A stretch of 64,000 bases of DNA, taken from contig NZ_CP018082.1 in NCBI RefSeq assembly GCF_001886715.1, positions 1,550,001 through 1,614,000 on the forward strand, given 5' to 3'. This document shows positions 24,701 through 34,841 of this stretch, piece after piece. Made by a program: the position numbers and the translations under genes. The stretch is from Nocardia mangyaensis. Its GTDB lineage: Bacteria > Actinomycetota > Actinomycetes > Mycobacteriales > Mycobacteriaceae. The notes beneath the pieces were generated by a model. That model saw nothing but the letters and a program-made list of their open reading frames with translations, was not told the DNA's origin and ran no database searches. The first letter of the stretch is position 1. Each line of letters begins with the position of its first letter.

Positions 24701-24733
24701 GATCACCCGGTGACCGATCGGTGATCACCCGGT
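24701..24733. promoter_or_regulatory. Palindrome flanked by direct repeats
   Basis: The 11-bp sequence GATCACCCGGT occurs twice (24701-24711 and 24723-24733) around the perfect palindrome ACCGATCGGT (24713-24722). It lies in the 245-bp gap between hemW and a small gene, and could be an operator for the latter. Confidence 0.35.
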
Positions 24734-24869
24734 CATCGTCACTAACCATCGCGATGCACACCGGGTGCGGCAGGGTGGACAGCAGGGTGGTCGAAGGCGT
24801 TTTTCGGCGGGTTAGGGGCCGAAGATAACGATTGGGGGCGTAGGCTTCGAGACGATCCTAGGGAGCTAA

Positions 24870-25094
24870 ATGTCCACCGAACGGCACATCACCCTCGTCC
24901 ACGAGCAGAGCGAGTTCGCTGAAGCGCGCTCCGCTGAGAAGGCGGCGACCGCGCATCAGTGCGCAGTCGCGGCGCGGACGGTCGCGTCCCATTCCAATGA
25001 TGCGGAAGATTGCGTATCGCTGCTGGCGATGCTCGGCCTCGATGCTCTCGCGGGCAAACAGGTCGGCGGCGCCCACTCGGCCGCCAGGGGCTGA
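24870..25094 (+). CDS. Small conserved-looking protein of unknown function
   Basis: A 74-residue protein with ATG at 24870 and AGGGAG upstream. It reads as a soluble, mostly helical chain with two Cys (AHQCAVAAR and AEDCVSLLAML) and a His early in the sequence (ERHITLVHEQSEF). No known domain was recognised. Codon usage looks native, with GC-rich third positions, and the ribosome site supports a real gene. Confidence 0.6.
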   Translation: MSTERHITLVHEQSEFAEARSAEKAATAHQCAVAARTVASHSNDAEDCVSLLAMLGLDALAGKQVGGAHSAARG

Positions 25095-25160
25095 CTCGGC
25101 ATCGGCCGCCCCGGTGGGGCGGCCAGTACCGACGGTGTCGGCGACTCGCTGGCATCGCCG

Positions 25161-26495
25161 TCACCGTCGAGCCGCCGGTGAGCGCTGCTCGCCGGGCACG
25201 AAGTCGTCACCCGCGCCGATCACTCCGCCGATGATCGCTGGTCGCGGGTCGCCGAGCAGTGCCTCGGTGTTCGCCTCGGTGATCAGGTAGTCCGGGAGCC
25301 TGTGCTCGGTGTCCTCGCACGGCGACAGCGGGCTGAGCGGTCCTGCGCAGGAAAAGAAGCGGTCGGCCGGCCGGGTCACTGTGATTCCACTCGGCCGCTC
25401 GGCGCCGATCACCGGACCTGCCGCACCCGGCAGGCTTCGCCCCGATCCGGGCCCGAACGGTGTGTGCCGCGGCGGCTGTTGGTAGCGCGGGCCATCGGTC
25501 AGCGCGCTATCACTCGCGCCCTGCGCCGTTCTCGTCGGTCGCTCGCCACCGGAATACGGGCTGCCCGACAGGCTCCGGCTCGGCGACATCGTCGCGTCGA
25601 CCTGCCCGAGCGGTCCCTGTGGTGTCGTGACAATCCCTGTGCCGCCCGCTGCCGGCAGGGGGACCGGTGCGCCGGCGACCACCGTCGACGACGCGACCGT
25701 TCTCCCGTCGTCCGGTCCTGTCGTGCCACCGAACTCGGCTGGAACCGGGCTCGACGCGTCCGCCACGGATGGGTCGGGATCCTCGGTCGCACCCGGACTC
25801 GGCCCTGGTCGGGCCGACATCTCGCCGGCGCCCACGGTCGACACATCAGAACCGCCCGCATCGCCCGCATGGCCCGCCGACGACCGAGCGCCCACACCGG
25901 TCTCGGAACCCGGCCGACCCGCGGGCGCGACGAGCAGCCCACGATCGCCCACCTCGGCCGCCGAATCGACCAGCGGGCTCGGTAACGGCAGTATCGGAAT
26001 GCGACCGTCCAATTCGCCGAACGGAACGACATATCGCTCGTGCATCGCGGCCCGTGCGTAGTCCTCGGCCGCCGCAGCAGCCCGATACTTCGCCGCACCA
26101 CGCATCGCCCACGTCGATGCCTCCCCTTCGGACTCGACCTGCGCCGGAATCGCGTACTTGGTCGCCACGATCGCCTCGGCCGCGGCCCTGACCACCTCGG
26201 GCAGCTCGTCGAGCGCCACGCTCAGACTTCGCGCCTGGGCGAGATGGGCATCGACCGCCGCGGCCGCGGCCGAAGCGCCCACTCCCGTCCACGCCTCGGA
26301 CAGCGATTCACCCATCGCGCGTTCGAACGCCGCGACCCCGTCCGCCCAGCACCGCGCGATCAGCGCGAACTTGTCCGCCTGCGCATAGGCATCGGTCACT
26401 TCGAGCGTCTCGAACGCCGCCCTGATCTCCCGGTGCCGCCAATTCCAGCTGTTCTCACCGCCGCCGGGGATGCCCCGCGGCTCGTGCACGGCCAT
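25161..26495 (-). CDS. PPE/EspB-like putative type VII secretion substrate
   Basis: A 444-residue protein. The N-terminal 170 residues are Ala-rich helices with a W-x-G turn (EAWTGVGASA, W69-G71) and a YAQAD element (residues 37-41) resembling the YxxxD/E type VII signal, though not in the canonical position. From about residue 175 the chain is Pro/Gly/Ser/Thr-rich and disordered-looking, and it ends in a short acidic/hydrophobic block. The ATG shares one base with the stop of the preceding small gene (TGATG), so the two are co-translated, as for PE-PPE or EspC-EspB-like pairs. No secretion machinery genes are adjacent. Confidence 0.65.
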   Translation of the reverse strand: MAVHEPRGIPGGGENSWNWRHREIRAAFETLEVTDAYAQADKFALIARCWADGVAAFERAMGESLSEAWTGVGASAAAAAVDAHLAQARSLSVALDELPEVVRAAAEAIVATKYAIPAQVESEGEASTWAMRGAAKYRAAAAAEDYARAAMHERYVVPFGELDGRIPILPLPSPLVDSAAEVGDRGLLVAPAGRPGSETGVGARSSAGHAGDAGGSDVSTVGAGEMSARPGPSPGATEDPDPSVADASSPVPAEFGGTTGPDDGRTVASSTVVAGAPVPLPAAGGTGIVTTPQGPLGQVDATMSPSRSLSGSPYSGGERPTRTAQGASDSALTDGPRYQQPPRHTPFGPGSGRSLPGAAGPVIGAERPSGITVTRPADRFFSCAGPLSPLSPCEDTEHRLPDYLITEANTEALLGDPRPAIIGGVIGAGDDFVPGEQRSPAARR

Positions 26496-26908
26496 CACCG
26501 TGGCCGTCCGATCGGCAGATCGGGGTGCCCCACAGCGGATTCCACCGAGTCGAGTAGATCGGCCCACTCCGCGTCGGCGCGTACCAGCTGATCCCGGGCA
26601 ATCCGAAGCGCGTGCCGAATATCGTCGACGACGCGCGCGTGCGCCGCCATCACCGCGTCGACGCTGTTCCCCGGTTCGGACGCCTTGGCCCGTAACCGCG
26701 AGACCAGGGTGGCCCCGGAGATCAACCGGGCGTCTCCCTCGCCCAGCCCCCAGTGGGCCTGCCCGCCGATTTCCCCCGCCGCCGCTCGGATCCGCGCGAT
26801 CACATCGAGGAATTCGCCACACGCCCGGTCGATCGCGGCGAACGCCACCGGGTTCAGCGCTACCGCCGTACCCGTGTTCTGCCCATGACTCTGCCCACCC
26901 TGACGCAC
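26495..26908 (-). CDS. Small helical partner protein, type VII secretion-like
   Basis: A 137-residue Ala-rich helical protein with the layout of a two-helix WXG100/PE-like fold: helix ([22 protein letters not shown]), a turn with W53 (AHWGLGEGD), then a long helix ([19 protein letters not shown]). GTG 26908 (or 26911) follows a GGAGGGG sequence. Its stop overlaps the start of the downstream PPE-like gene, suggesting a heterodimer. The call to the type VII substrate superfamily is based on size, composition and pairing, not on a specific family match. Confidence 0.6.
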   Translation of the reverse strand: MRQGGQSHGQNTGTAVALNPVAFAAIDRACGEFLDVIARIRAAAGEIGGQAHWGLGEGDARLISGATLVSRLRAKASEPGNSVDAVMAAHARVVDDIRHALRIARDQLVRADAEWADLLDSVESAVGHPDLPIGRPR

Positions 26909-27205
26909 CACAGACCCCTCCCGCACGTCGACGACATTCGAAAAACGCTGGCAATGACCCTGATCCAGCACCGAACGTACGTCCGCGTCCACCGGCCGAC
27001 AAGACCCGATCAGCCGCCTGTGGATAAACCCGGCCTGTGGAGAACTTCGCGCCGCGGGCCGATCGGGCACCCGTGTGGCCCGGCGATGTCGACGCAGACA
27101 ATTAGACTGGACAACGAGACGCTCCGAGCGTCCGCGTGCGAGTCTGTGCGGCAGCGGCACACGCGGGCCGATGACGTACCCGGCACGAGCGAGGAGGTGG
27201 GGTCG

Positions 27206-28240
27206 ATGGCGTCGAGCACCGAAGATCGGCGTTTCGAGGTCCTGCGAGCGATCGTCGCGGACTACGTCGCCACCAAGGAACCGATCGGTTCCAAGTCGCT
27301 GGTGGAACGGCACCACCTGGGCGTTTCCAGCGCGACCGTGCGCAACGACATGGCGGTGCTGGAGGCCGAGGGCTACATCACCCAGCCGCACACCAGCTCG
27401 GGCCGCATCCCCACCGACAAGGGCTACCGTGAGTTCGTCGACCGGATCGCCGAGGTGAAACCGCTCTCGGGCGCCGAGCGGCGCGCGATCATGGAATTCC
27501 TGGAATCCGGCGTCGACCTCGACGATGTCCTGCGACGCGGGGTTCGCCTGCTGGCGCAGCTGACCAGGCAGGTCGCCGTCGTGCAGTACCCCACGGTGTC
27601 GGCCTCGATCGTGCGCCACATCGAGGTCGTCGCGCTCAATCCGGCCCGGCTGCTGCTGGTGGTGATCACCGACACCGGCCGGGTCGACCAGCGCATCGTC
27701 GATCTGGGCGCGGTGATCTCCGACGACGACCTCGCCGCCGTGCGCGGCCTGCTCGGCGGCGCGATGGACGGCAAGCTGCTCTCGGTGGCCAGCGCGTCGG
27801 TCGCGGGGCTGCCCGAACGTGCTCCGGCCAAGATCCGCGATGTACTGGTCCGGGTCTCGACCGTGCTGGTCGAGACGCTCGTGGAGCATCCAGAGGAACG
27901 GCTCGTCCTCGGCGGTACGGCCAACCTCACCCGCAATGTCGCCGACTTCGGATTCCCCGGCTCCTTGCGCACGGTGCTGGAAGCGCTGGAAGAACAGGTC
28001 ATCGTGCTGAAGCTGCTCGCCGCGGCGCAGCAGCCGGGACAGGTGATGGTGCAGATCGGCGAGGAGACCCAGGTCGAGCAGATGCGCGGCACCTCGGTGG
28101 TCTCCACCGGGTACGGCGCGGCGGGGGCGGTGCTCGGCGGCATGGGCGTACTCGGCCCGACCAGGATGGACTATCCGGGAACCATGGCGTCGGTGGCGAC
28201 CGTGGCCCGCTACATCGGTGAGGTGCTCGCCGAAAGGTGA
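27206..28240 (+). CDS. hrcA: Heat-inducible transcription repressor HrcA
   Basis: A 344-residue repressor of class I heat-shock genes. The N-terminal winged helix includes [20 protein letters not shown] near residues 32-51, followed by the conserved [20 protein letters not shown] near 60-80 and a GAF-like dimer domain. ATG 27206 has GAGGAGG upstream. TAGACT at 27103-27108 could be a -10. No CIRCE element was seen in front of this gene. It lies 128 bp upstream of dnaJ2, the same pair as Rv2374c-Rv2373c. Confidence 0.96.
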   Translation: MASSTEDRRFEVLRAIVADYVATKEPIGSKSLVERHHLGVSSATVRNDMAVLEAEGYITQPHTSSGRIPTDKGYREFVDRIAEVKPLSGAERRAIMEFLESGVDLDDVLRRGVRLLAQLTRQVAVVQYPTVSASIVRHIEVVALNPARLLLVVITDTGRVDQRIVDLGAVISDDDLAAVRGLLGGAMDGKLLSVASASVAGLPERAPAKIRDVLVRVSTVLVETLVEHPEERLVLGGTANLTRNVADFGFPGSLRTVLEALEEQVIVLKLLAAAQQPGQVMVQIGEETQVEQMRGTSVVSTGYGAAGAVLGGMGVLGPTRMDYPGTMASVATVARYIGEVLAER

Positions 28241-28293
28241 CGCCAGCTCGGGAACGACCCCACCCGCACTGTTAAGGTCGATACTTCGGCCGG

Positions 28294-28318
28294 TAAAGTT
28301 GAGTGGATTCGACTGAGG
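28294..28318 (+). promoter_or_regulatory. dnaJ2 promoter with degenerate HAIR-like element
   Basis: TAAAGT (28294-28299) could be a -10, with a weak TTAAGG 16 bp upstream. Overlapping it is GTTGAGT-N7-ACTGAGG (28298-28318), which resembles the HspR operator HAIR (CTTGAGT-N7-ACTCAAG) with the exact 7-bp spacing but mismatches, mainly in the right half. Confidence 0.35.
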
Positions 28319-28368
28319 GCGCGAGGCGCTCGGCTGGACCACAGCGACCAAGGACTAGAGAACTCACA

Positions 28369-29523
28369 GTGGCACGGGATTACTACGGACTGCTCGGCGT
28401 CGGCAAGAACGCCACCGACCAGGAGCTGAAGCGCGCTTACCGCAAGCTGGCCCGCGAACTGCACCCCGACGTGAACCCCGACGAGGCGGCGCAGACCAGG
28501 TTCAAGGAGGTCTCCACCGCCTACGAGGTACTGACCGATCCGGAGAAGCGCCGGATCGTCGATCTCGGCGGTGACCCGCTCGAAAACGGCGGTGGCGGTG
28601 CCGGATTCAACGGCGCCGGCTTCGGCGGACTCGGCGACGTGTTCGAGGCGTTCTTCGGTGGAATGAGTGGCCAGCCAGGCGGAGCGCGCAAGCCGCGCGG
28701 TCGTGTGCAGCCCGGCGCCGACTCGCTGATCCGCACCCGGCTGAGCCTGGCCGAATGCGCGGTCGGGGTGACCAAGCACCTCACCGTCGACACCGCGATC
28801 CTCTGCGACATCTGCGTGGGCGCGGGCACCAACGGCAATTCCAAGCCGGTGCGCTGTGAGACCTGTGACGGCGCGGGCGAGGTGCAGTCGGTGCAGCGCT
28901 CGTTCCTGGGCCAGGTGCTCACTTCGCGCCCCTGCCCGACCTGCCGCGGTGCCGGTGAGACCATCCCCGATCCGTGCCACAAGTGCGGTGGTGACGGCCG
29001 CGTGCGCGCGCGCCGCGAGATCGCCGCGCCCATCCCGGCCGGTGTCGCCAACGGCATGCGGGTTCGGCTGGCCGCCCAGGGCGAGGTCGGCCCCGGCGGT
29101 GGGCACGCCGGTGACCTCTACGTCGAGGTCGTCGAGCAGCCGCACGACACCTTCGTCCGCGACGGCGACGATCTGCACTGCACCGTCCGGGTCCCGATGG
29201 TCGACGCGATCCTCGGCACCACCGTGGTCGTCGACACCATCCTCGACGGGCCGACCGAGCTCAGCATCGCCGCGGGCACCCAGCCCGGCGAGGTCATCCA
29301 GCTGCGGGCGCATGGCATGCCCCGGCTGCGTTCGGGCGCGCGTGGGGACCTGCTCGCCCACCTCGACATCGTGGTGCCGACCAAACTCGACGGCAAGCAG
29401 ACCGACCTGCTGCGAAAGTTCAAGGGCATGCGCGATCGGGACCGTGCCGAGGTGATGTCGGCGCAGTCCGAGCACAACAGCGGCCTGTTCGCCCGGCTGC
29501 GCGCCTCCTTCAGCGGACGCTGA
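28369..29523 (+). CDS. dnaJ2: Chaperone protein DnaJ2
   Basis: A 384-residue type I Hsp40 co-chaperone. The J domain is at residues 3-70 with HPD at 32-34, followed by a Gly/Phe-rich linker. Four CxxCxGxG-type zinc motifs are present: CDICVGAG (near 146), CETCDGAG (164), CPTCRGAG (189) and CHKCGGDG (204). A C-terminal substrate-binding domain follows. It stimulates DnaK ATPase and delivers unfolded clients. GTG 28369 begins the classic ARDYYGLLG start. The rsmE GTG follows 4 bp after the stop. Confidence 0.95.
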   Translation: MARDYYGLLGVGKNATDQELKRAYRKLARELHPDVNPDEAAQTRFKEVSTAYEVLTDPEKRRIVDLGGDPLENGGGGAGFNGAGFGGLGDVFEAFFGGMSGQPGGARKPRGRVQPGADSLIRTRLSLAECAVGVTKHLTVDTAILCDICVGAGTNGNSKPVRCETCDGAGEVQSVQRSFLGQVLTSRPCPTCRGAGETIPDPCHKCGGDGRVRARREIAAPIPAGVANGMRVRLAAQGEVGPGGGHAGDLYVEVVEQPHDTFVRDGDDLHCTVRVPMVDAILGTTVVVDTILDGPTELSIAAGTQPGEVIQLRAHGMPRLRSGARGDLLAHLDIVVPTKLDGKQTDLLRKFKGMRDRDRAEVMSAQSEHNSGLFARLRASFSGR

Positions 29524-29527
29524 CCCG

Positions 29528-30268
29528 GTGGCCGCGACGGTCTTCTATCTCGACGAGGTGCCCGAAACCGGCGCCGTCGCCGTGCTGGACGGTCCCGAGG
29601 GCCGCCATGCCGCGACCGTGCGCCGGATCCGGGTCGGCGAGTCGATCACCCTGTCCGACGGGCACGGTGTACTCGCCGATTCGGAGGTCGTCGCGGCGCA
29701 GAAGGACCGCCTCGAGCTGGTGGTCCACGATCGCCGCATCGAGGAGCCGGTGTTCCCCCCGGTGACCGTGGTGCAGGCACTGCCCAAGTCGGAGCGCTCC
29801 GAGCTGGCGGTCGAACTGATGACCGAGGCCGGCGTCGATCTGATCGTCCCGTGGCAGGCCGCGCGCTGCGTCGCGAACTGGGAAGCCAAAGCCGCCAAGG
29901 GCCTCGAGAAGTGGCGTGCCACCGCACGCTCGGCCGCCCGGCAGTCCCGGCGCGCCTACATTCCCGAGGTCGCCGACCTGCATCGCACCCGCGACCTGCT
30001 CGACCTGGTGCGCAAGGCCACCGCCGACGGTGTGATCGTCGCCGCGCTGCACGAATCCGGCACCGGCAAGTTCATCGAGTTGCCAGTGGGAGAGGCGGCC
30101 GAGGTGATCTTGATCGTCGGCCCGGAGGGTGGCCTCGACGACACCGAAGTGGCCGCGCTGGCCGAGGCTGGTGCGCACATCGTGCTGCTCGGGCCGACCG
30201 TTCTGCGGACCTCCACCGCCGCCGCGGTAGCACTCGGCGCGCTCGGCGCGCTCACCGATCGCTGGTAG
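29528..30268 (+). CDS. rsmE: 16S rRNA m3U1498 methyltransferase RsmE
   Basis: A 246-residue SPOUT-family RNA methyltransferase. The N-terminal PUA-like part carries GPEGRHAATVRRIRVGE near residue 22. The C-terminal knot includes LIVGPEGGLDDTEVAALAEAG near 195 and LLGPTVLRTSTAAAVALG near 221, both diagnostic of RsmE. It methylates U1498 (E. coli numbering) in the 30S decoding region. The gene follows dnaJ2 at 4 bp, as Rv2372c follows Rv2373c. Confidence 0.94.
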   Translation: MAATVFYLDEVPETGAVAVLDGPEGRHAATVRRIRVGESITLSDGHGVLADSEVVAAQKDRLELVVHDRRIEEPVFPPVTVVQALPKSERSELAVELMTEAGVDLIVPWQAARCVANWEAKAAKGLEKWRATARSAARQSRRAYIPEVADLHRTRDLLDLVRKATADGVIVAALHESGTGKFIELPVGEAAEVILIVGPEGGLDDTEVAALAEAGAHIVLLGPTVLRTSTAAAVALGALGALTDRW

Positions 30269-30405
30269 CCCACCGCCACGATCCTGTGACCTGCGATCAC
30301 GGTCTGCTGTTCGGCGCCGTTATATCGCTGGGCCGTGTCGGTGCCGCGCGTTAAACTGAGGTCATCGAACAGACAGTCGAGACCGGAAGCAGGCTATAGC
30401 CACTT

Positions 30406-31518
30406 TTGAAGAATCCAGGCGAGATCGGCGACCCCACCAACCCCGTATCAGGCATCGGCGCAGGCGGAACCAACGCGGGTCCCGCGGCGCGAACAGTGCG
30501 TTCGAGCATCGAACTCGCCCCGGAGTCTGTTTTCCCCTTCCTCGGCTCGGCCGACCAGAACCTCCGTCAGCTGGAGAAGCTGCTCCCGGCCGACATCCAT
30601 GTCCGCGGCAACACCGTCACCATCACCGGCAAGGCGGGTGATGTGGCGCTGGCCGAGCGCGTCATCGAGCAGCTCGTGGCGCTGACCGGGCGCAACCGGG
30701 TGATCACGCCCGAGGCGGTCCGCCACACCGTCTCCATGCTCACCGACGACGGCGTGTCCGAGTCACCCGCCGAGGTGCTGAGCCTGGACATCCTGTCCCG
30801 GCGCGGCAAGACCATCCGGCCCAAGACGCTGAACCAGAAGCGCTACGTCGACGCGATCGATGTCAACACCATCGTGTTCGGTATCGGCCCCGCCGGCACC
30901 GGTAAGACCTATCTGGCCATGGCCAAGGCGGTGCAGGCCCTGCAGGCCAAGCAGGTCACCCGCATCATCTTGACCAGGCCGGCGGTCGAGGCGGGTGAGC
31001 GGCTCGGCTTCCTGCCGGGCACGCTCAACGACAAGATCGACCCGTATCTGCGTCCGCTCTACGACGCGCTGCACGACATGATGGACCCCGAAGCCATTCC
31101 CAAGCTGCTGGCTTCCGGTGTCATCGAGGTCGCGCCGCTGGCGTACATGCGTGGCCGTAGCCTCAACGACTCGTTCATCATTCTCGACGAGGCGCAGAAC
31201 ACCACCGCCGAGCAGATGAAGATGTTCCTGACCCGCCTGGGCTTCGGCTCGAAGATGGTGGTCACCGGTGACATCTCGCAGGTCGACCTGCCGCACGGGC
31301 AGCGCTCGGGTCTGCGGGCGGCCGCGGAGATCCTGACCGATATCGACGACATCCACTTCTCGGAGCTCACCAGCGCCGACGTGGTGCGGCACCGGTTGGT
31401 CTCCGACATCGTCGACGCCTACGACCGTTTCGAGTCCGAGACCCGGCCGGTGCCGGGCCCGCACTATCCGGGTAATCGTGCGCAACGCCGGGCCGCCGGT
31501 CGCGCCGAGCGCCGGTAG
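30406..31518 (+). CDS. phoH: PhoH-family ATPase
   Basis: A 370-residue P-loop ATPase of the PhoH family. A small KH-like N-terminal domain ([20 protein letters not shown]) precedes Walker A GPAGTGKT near residue 162 and the Walker B-type ILDEAQN near 262. M. tuberculosis homologues are PhoH1-like proteins next to ybeY, with a suspected role in RNA metabolism. The TTG at 30406 is the best start by length; GTG 30496 is an alternative. A strong hairpin separates it from ybeY. Confidence 0.92.
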   Translation: MKNPGEIGDPTNPVSGIGAGGTNAGPAARTVRSSIELAPESVFPFLGSADQNLRQLEKLLPADIHVRGNTVTITGKAGDVALAERVIEQLVALTGRNRVITPEAVRHTVSMLTDDGVSESPAEVLSLDILSRRGKTIRPKTLNQKRYVDAIDVNTIVFGIGPAGTGKTYLAMAKAVQALQAKQVTRIILTRPAVEAGERLGFLPGTLNDKIDPYLRPLYDALHDMMDPEAIPKLLASGVIEVAPLAYMRGRSLNDSFIILDEAQNTTAEQMKMFLTRLGFGSKMVVTGDISQVDLPHGQRSGLRAAAEILTDIDDIHFSELTSADVVRHRLVSDIVDAYDRFESETRPVPGPHYPGNRAQRRAAGRAERR

Positions 31519-31551
31519 CCCACGCAGCGTTCGATCCCGGCCGGCGCCGGA

Positions 31552-31579
31552 CGTTCGCGGCCCCGGCGGGCCGCGAACG
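31552..31579. terminator. Strong GC hairpin between phoH and ybeY
   Basis: A perfect 12-bp stem (CGTTCGCGGCCC with GGGCCGCGAACG) and a 4-nt CGGC loop, without a T-run. It lies 33 bp upstream of the ybeY start inside a same-strand gene cluster, so it may be a partial terminator or an mRNA-processing or stability structure. Confidence 0.55.
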
Positions 31580-31611
31580 GCGCTGGTCGGGGACGAACGT
31601 ACCCTGAACGG

Positions 31612-32166
31612 GTGAGCATCGAGATCGCCAACGAATCGGGCATGGACGTTCCCGAAGAAGACCTGGTCAGCGTGGCACGTTTCGTGATCGGCCGGATGGA
31701 CGTGCACCCGGCCGCCGAACTGTCCATGGTGCTCGTCGATCTCGACACCATGGCCGACCTGCACGTGCGCTGGATGGACCTGCCCGGCCCCACCGACGTG
31801 ATGTCGTTCCCGATGGACGAGCTCGAGCCGGGTGGCCGCCCCGACAGCCCGGAGCCCGGCCCCTCGATGCTCGGTGACATCGTGCTGTGCCCGGAGTTCG
31901 CGATGGGTCAGGCGCAGAAGGCCGACCACTCGCTCGACCACGAGCTGGCCCTGCTCACCGTGCACGGCGTGCTCCACCTGCTCGGCTACGACCATGCCGA
32001 GCCGGAGGAGGAGAAGGAGATGTTCGCGCTGCAGGCCCAGCTGCTCGAGGAGTGGTACGTGAACCTGCGCGAGGAACAGCGCCGTGTCGAACTGGCCGAG
32101 CGCGACGCGCGACTGCTCGGCAAGGCCGGCTTCACCGCCCCGGGTGACGCGTTGGGCCCGGCGTGA
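31612..32166 (+). CDS. ybeY: Endoribonuclease YbeY
   Basis: A 184-residue metal-dependent RNase that acts in 16S rRNA 3'-end maturation and ribosome quality control. The zinc-binding motif [11 protein letters not shown] near residues 118-128 and [10 protein letters not shown] near 62 are diagnostic. The C terminus is slightly long, with a charged helix ([18 protein letters not shown]). GTG 31612 is the start; its stop overlaps the next start by 4 bp (GTGA). Confidence 0.95.
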   Translation: MSIEIANESGMDVPEEDLVSVARFVIGRMDVHPAAELSMVLVDLDTMADLHVRWMDLPGPTDVMSFPMDELEPGGRPDSPEPGPSMLGDIVLCPEFAMGQAQKADHSLDHELALLTVHGVLHLLGYDHAEPEEEKEMFALQAQLLEEWYVNLREEQRRVELAERDARLLGKAGFTAPGDALGPA

Positions 32167-33509
32167 CCTCACTGACCCTGATCGCGCTCGCGATCGTGCT
32201 GATCGGAATCGGTGGCGTGTTCGCCGGGGTGGACTCGGCGCTGAACACGGTCTCGCGGGCGCGCCTCGACGACATGGTCCGCGAGGACCGTTCCGGCGCG
32301 GTGCGGCTGCGCAAGATCGTCGACGACCGCCCGCGGTACGTGAATCTCATGGTGCTGCTGCGCGTTCTGTGCGAGATCACCGCGACCGTGCTGTTGGCCG
32401 CCGCGACCCTCGACCTGTGGAACGAGCGCACCGCCCTGGTCGTCACCGCCGCGCTGATGGTGGTGGTGTCCTACGTCGTGATCGGCGTCGGCCCTCGTAC
32501 CCTCGGTCGCCAGCACGCCTACTCGATCGCGCTGGCCGCCGCCGTGCCGGTGCAGCTCATCGGCGCGGTACTCGGCCCGGTGAGCAGGCTGCTGATCCTG
32601 CTCGGCAACGCCATCACCCCCGGCCGGGGATTCCGCAACGGCCCGTTCGCCTCCGAGATCGAACTGCGCGAGGTGGTCGACATGGCCCGCGAACGCGGTG
32701 TCGTCGCCGATGACGAACGCCGGATGATCCAGTCCGTCTTCGAACTCGGCGACACCGCCGCCCGTGCCGTGATGGTCCCGCGCACCGAGATGGTGTGGAT
32801 CGAGGGCGACAAGACCGCCGCGCAGGCGATGTCGCTGGCCGTGCGCTCCGGACACTCCCGGATCCCGGTGATCGGCGAGAACGTCGACGATGTGCTCGGC
32901 GTGGTCTACCTCAAAGACCTGGTGCCCTATGCCGATCGCAGCCGCAAGGTGTCCGTGCGCGAGGTGATGCGGCCCGCGGTGTTCATCCCCGATTCCAAGC
33001 CGCTGGACGCCCTGCTCGACGAGATGCAGCGGCGCCGCAACCACATGGCGCTGCTGGTCGACGAGTACGGCGGCATCGCCGGTCTGGTGACCATCGAGGA
33101 CGTGCTCGAGGAGATCGTCGGCGAGATCGCCGACGAATACGACACCGACGAGACCCCGCCGGTGGAGGAACTGGGCGACGGTCGCTACCGGGTCTCGTCG
33201 CGGGTGTCGGTGGAGGATCTCGGCGAGCTGTTCGGACTCGACATCGAGGACCCCGACGTCGACACGGTGGGCGGTCTGCTGGCCCACGAACTCGGCCGCG
33301 TGCCGCTGCCCGGCTCGAAGGTGACCGTCCACGGGCTGGTTCTGCGTGGCGAGGGCGGCGCCGATGCGCGTGGCCGCATGCGGGTGAACACCGTGCTGGT
33401 GCGTCAGGCGGCCGACAAGGACAAGAAGAAGACCGGCAAGCAGCTACGCACCGACGCCGATCTGGTGACTGCGAACGGTCCCGACGACAACGGAGAAGCC
33501 GATGAGTGA
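32163..33509 (+). CDS. CNNM/CorC-type membrane protein with tandem CBS domains
   Basis: A 448-residue membrane protein. The N-terminal DUF21/CNNM domain has hydrophobic helices ([20 protein letters not shown] and others up to about residue 155). A cytosolic CBS pair covers about 205-330, and a CorC/HlyC domain with [15 protein letters not shown] near 345 closes the chain. Relatives are implicated in magnesium or cobalt efflux; older annotation is 'hemolysin'. It occupies the position of Rv2366c between ybeY and era and overlaps both neighbours. Confidence 0.93.
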   Translation: MTSLTLIALAIVLIGIGGVFAGVDSALNTVSRARLDDMVREDRSGAVRLRKIVDDRPRYVNLMVLLRVLCEITATVLLAAATLDLWNERTALVVTAALMVVVSYVVIGVGPRTLGRQHAYSIALAAAVPVQLIGAVLGPVSRLLILLGNAITPGRGFRNGPFASEIELREVVDMARERGVVADDERRMIQSVFELGDTAARAVMVPRTEMVWIEGDKTAAQAMSLAVRSGHSRIPVIGENVDDVLGVVYLKDLVPYADRSRKVSVREVMRPAVFIPDSKPLDALLDEMQRRRNHMALLVDEYGGIAGLVTIEDVLEEIVGEIADEYDTDETPPVEELGDGRYRVSSRVSVEDLGELFGLDIEDPDVDTVGGLLAHELGRVPLPGSKVTVHGLVLRGEGGADARGRMRVNTVLVRQAADKDKKKTGKQLRTDADLVTANGPDDNGEADE

Positions 33510-33837
33510 ACTGGACGCCGAGGACAACAAACTGCTGGTCCTGGCGCGGGGCGCGCTGGCCCGCACCGGCGGCGCGAGCGGCGCCGCGGTACGGGACACC
33601 GATGGCCGCACCTACGCCGCGGGCGAGGTCGCGCTGACCGCGCTCCCGCTGACCGCGCTGCAGGCCGCCGTGGCCGCCGCGATCTCCAGTGGGGCAGAGG
33701 GTTTCGAGGCGGCGGTCGTCGTCGCCGGTGCTCCCGACGACGCCGGGATCGAGGCGGTGTGGGAGGTCTCGCCCTCGGCCGCGGTGATCCGCACCGATCG
33801 CAGCGGCGCGGTGCTGAACGAGGTGCACGGTGGCTGA
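33502..33837 (+). CDS. Cytidine deaminase-like small protein (Rv2365c homologue)
   Basis: A 111-residue protein placed between the CNNM protein and era, as Rv2365c is. The strand-helix pattern ([18 protein letters not shown], then [15 protein letters not shown]) resembles the cytidine deaminase fold, but the zinc-binding HAE and PCxxC motifs are missing. Catalysis is therefore unlikely. It overlaps the previous gene by 8 bp and era by 8 bp, indicating tight co-translation. Confidence 0.85.
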   Translation: MSELDAEDNKLLVLARGALARTGGASGAAVRDTDGRTYAAGEVALTALPLTALQAAVAAAISSGAEGFEAAVVVAGAPDDAGIEAVWEVSPSAAVIRTDRSGAVLNEVHGG

Positions 33838-34747
33838 TCACGGTAAGGGCGCCGAATTCCGCTCCGGCTTCGTCTGTTTCGTCGGCCGCCCCAACACCGG
33901 CAAGTCGACGCTGACCAATGCCCTGGTCGGCTCCAAGATCGCGATCACCTCTTCGCGCCCGCAGACCACCCGCCACACCATCCGGGGCATCGTGCACCGC
34001 GACCACACCCAGCTGATCCTGGTCGACACCCCCGGCCTACATCGTCCGCGCACCTTGCTCGGCCAGCGCCTCAACGACCTCGTGCGCGACACCTACTCCG
34101 AGGTCGACGTGATCGCCCTGTGCATCCCGGCCGACGAGAAGATCGGCCCCGGCGACCGCTGGATCGTCGAGCAGATCAAGCTGATGGCGCCCAAGACGAA
34201 GGTGCTCGGCGTGGTCACCAAGATCGACAAGGTGGGCCGGGACGAGATCGCCCACCAGCTGATGGCGCTGTCGAAGTTGCTCGGCCCCGACTCCGAAGTC
34301 GTTCCCGTCTCGGCCGTGAAGGGCGAACAGGTCGAGGTGCTCGTCGACGTGATCGCCTCGCTGATGCCCGAGGGTCCGGCGTTCTACCCCGACGGGGAGA
34401 TCACCGACGAGCCCGAGGAAACCCTGATGGCCGAGCTGATCCGCGAGGCCGCGCTCGAGGGCGTGCGTGACGAACTGCCGCACTCGCTGGCTGTGGTGAT
34501 CGAGGAGATCGAGCCGTACGAGGCCAACGAGGACATGCTCGAGGTGCACGCCCTGCTCTATGTCGAGCGGCCCAGCCAGAAGGCGATCATCATCGGCAAG
34601 AACGGTGCCCGCCTCAAGGAGGTCGGCACCAACGCCCGCAAACAGATCGAGCACATCCTCGGCACCCGGATCTACCTGAACCTGCACGTGAAGGTCGCCA
34701 AGGATTGGCAGCGCGACCCGAAACAGCTGGGGAAGCTGGGCTTCTGA
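33830..34747 (+). CDS. era: GTPase Era
   Basis: A 305-residue GTPase for 30S assembly. The motifs are G1 GRPNTGKST near residue 19, G3 DTPGLH near 66, G4 TKID near 131, and a C-terminal KH domain (KAIIIGKNGARLKEVG near 254) that binds the 16S rRNA 3' end. GTG 33830 is the start. It completes the ybeY-CNNM-Rv2365c-era cluster. Confidence 0.96.
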   Translation: MADHGKGAEFRSGFVCFVGRPNTGKSTLTNALVGSKIAITSSRPQTTRHTIRGIVHRDHTQLILVDTPGLHRPRTLLGQRLNDLVRDTYSEVDVIALCIPADEKIGPGDRWIVEQIKLMAPKTKVLGVVTKIDKVGRDEIAHQLMALSKLLGPDSEVVPVSAVKGEQVEVLVDVIASLMPEGPAFYPDGEITDEPEETLMAELIREAALEGVRDELPHSLAVVIEEIEPYEANEDMLEVHALLYVERPSQKAIIIGKNGARLKEVGTNARKQIEHILGTRIYLNLHVKVAKDWQRDPKQLGKLGF

Positions 34748-34841
34748 CCGTTTGACCGTCGGTCGTTCGGGGTATCGTTCGGCGAACACATCGGCTCGGC
34801 CGGCGTGTTCGCTGATCGTTTTTCCGGGGGAGGCCGCCGAC

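Noticed and set aside
26909..27205. CIRCE operator upstream of hrcA
   Set aside because: No TTAGCACTC-N9-GAGTGCTAA-like repeat was found; only a possible -10 (TAGACT) is visible.
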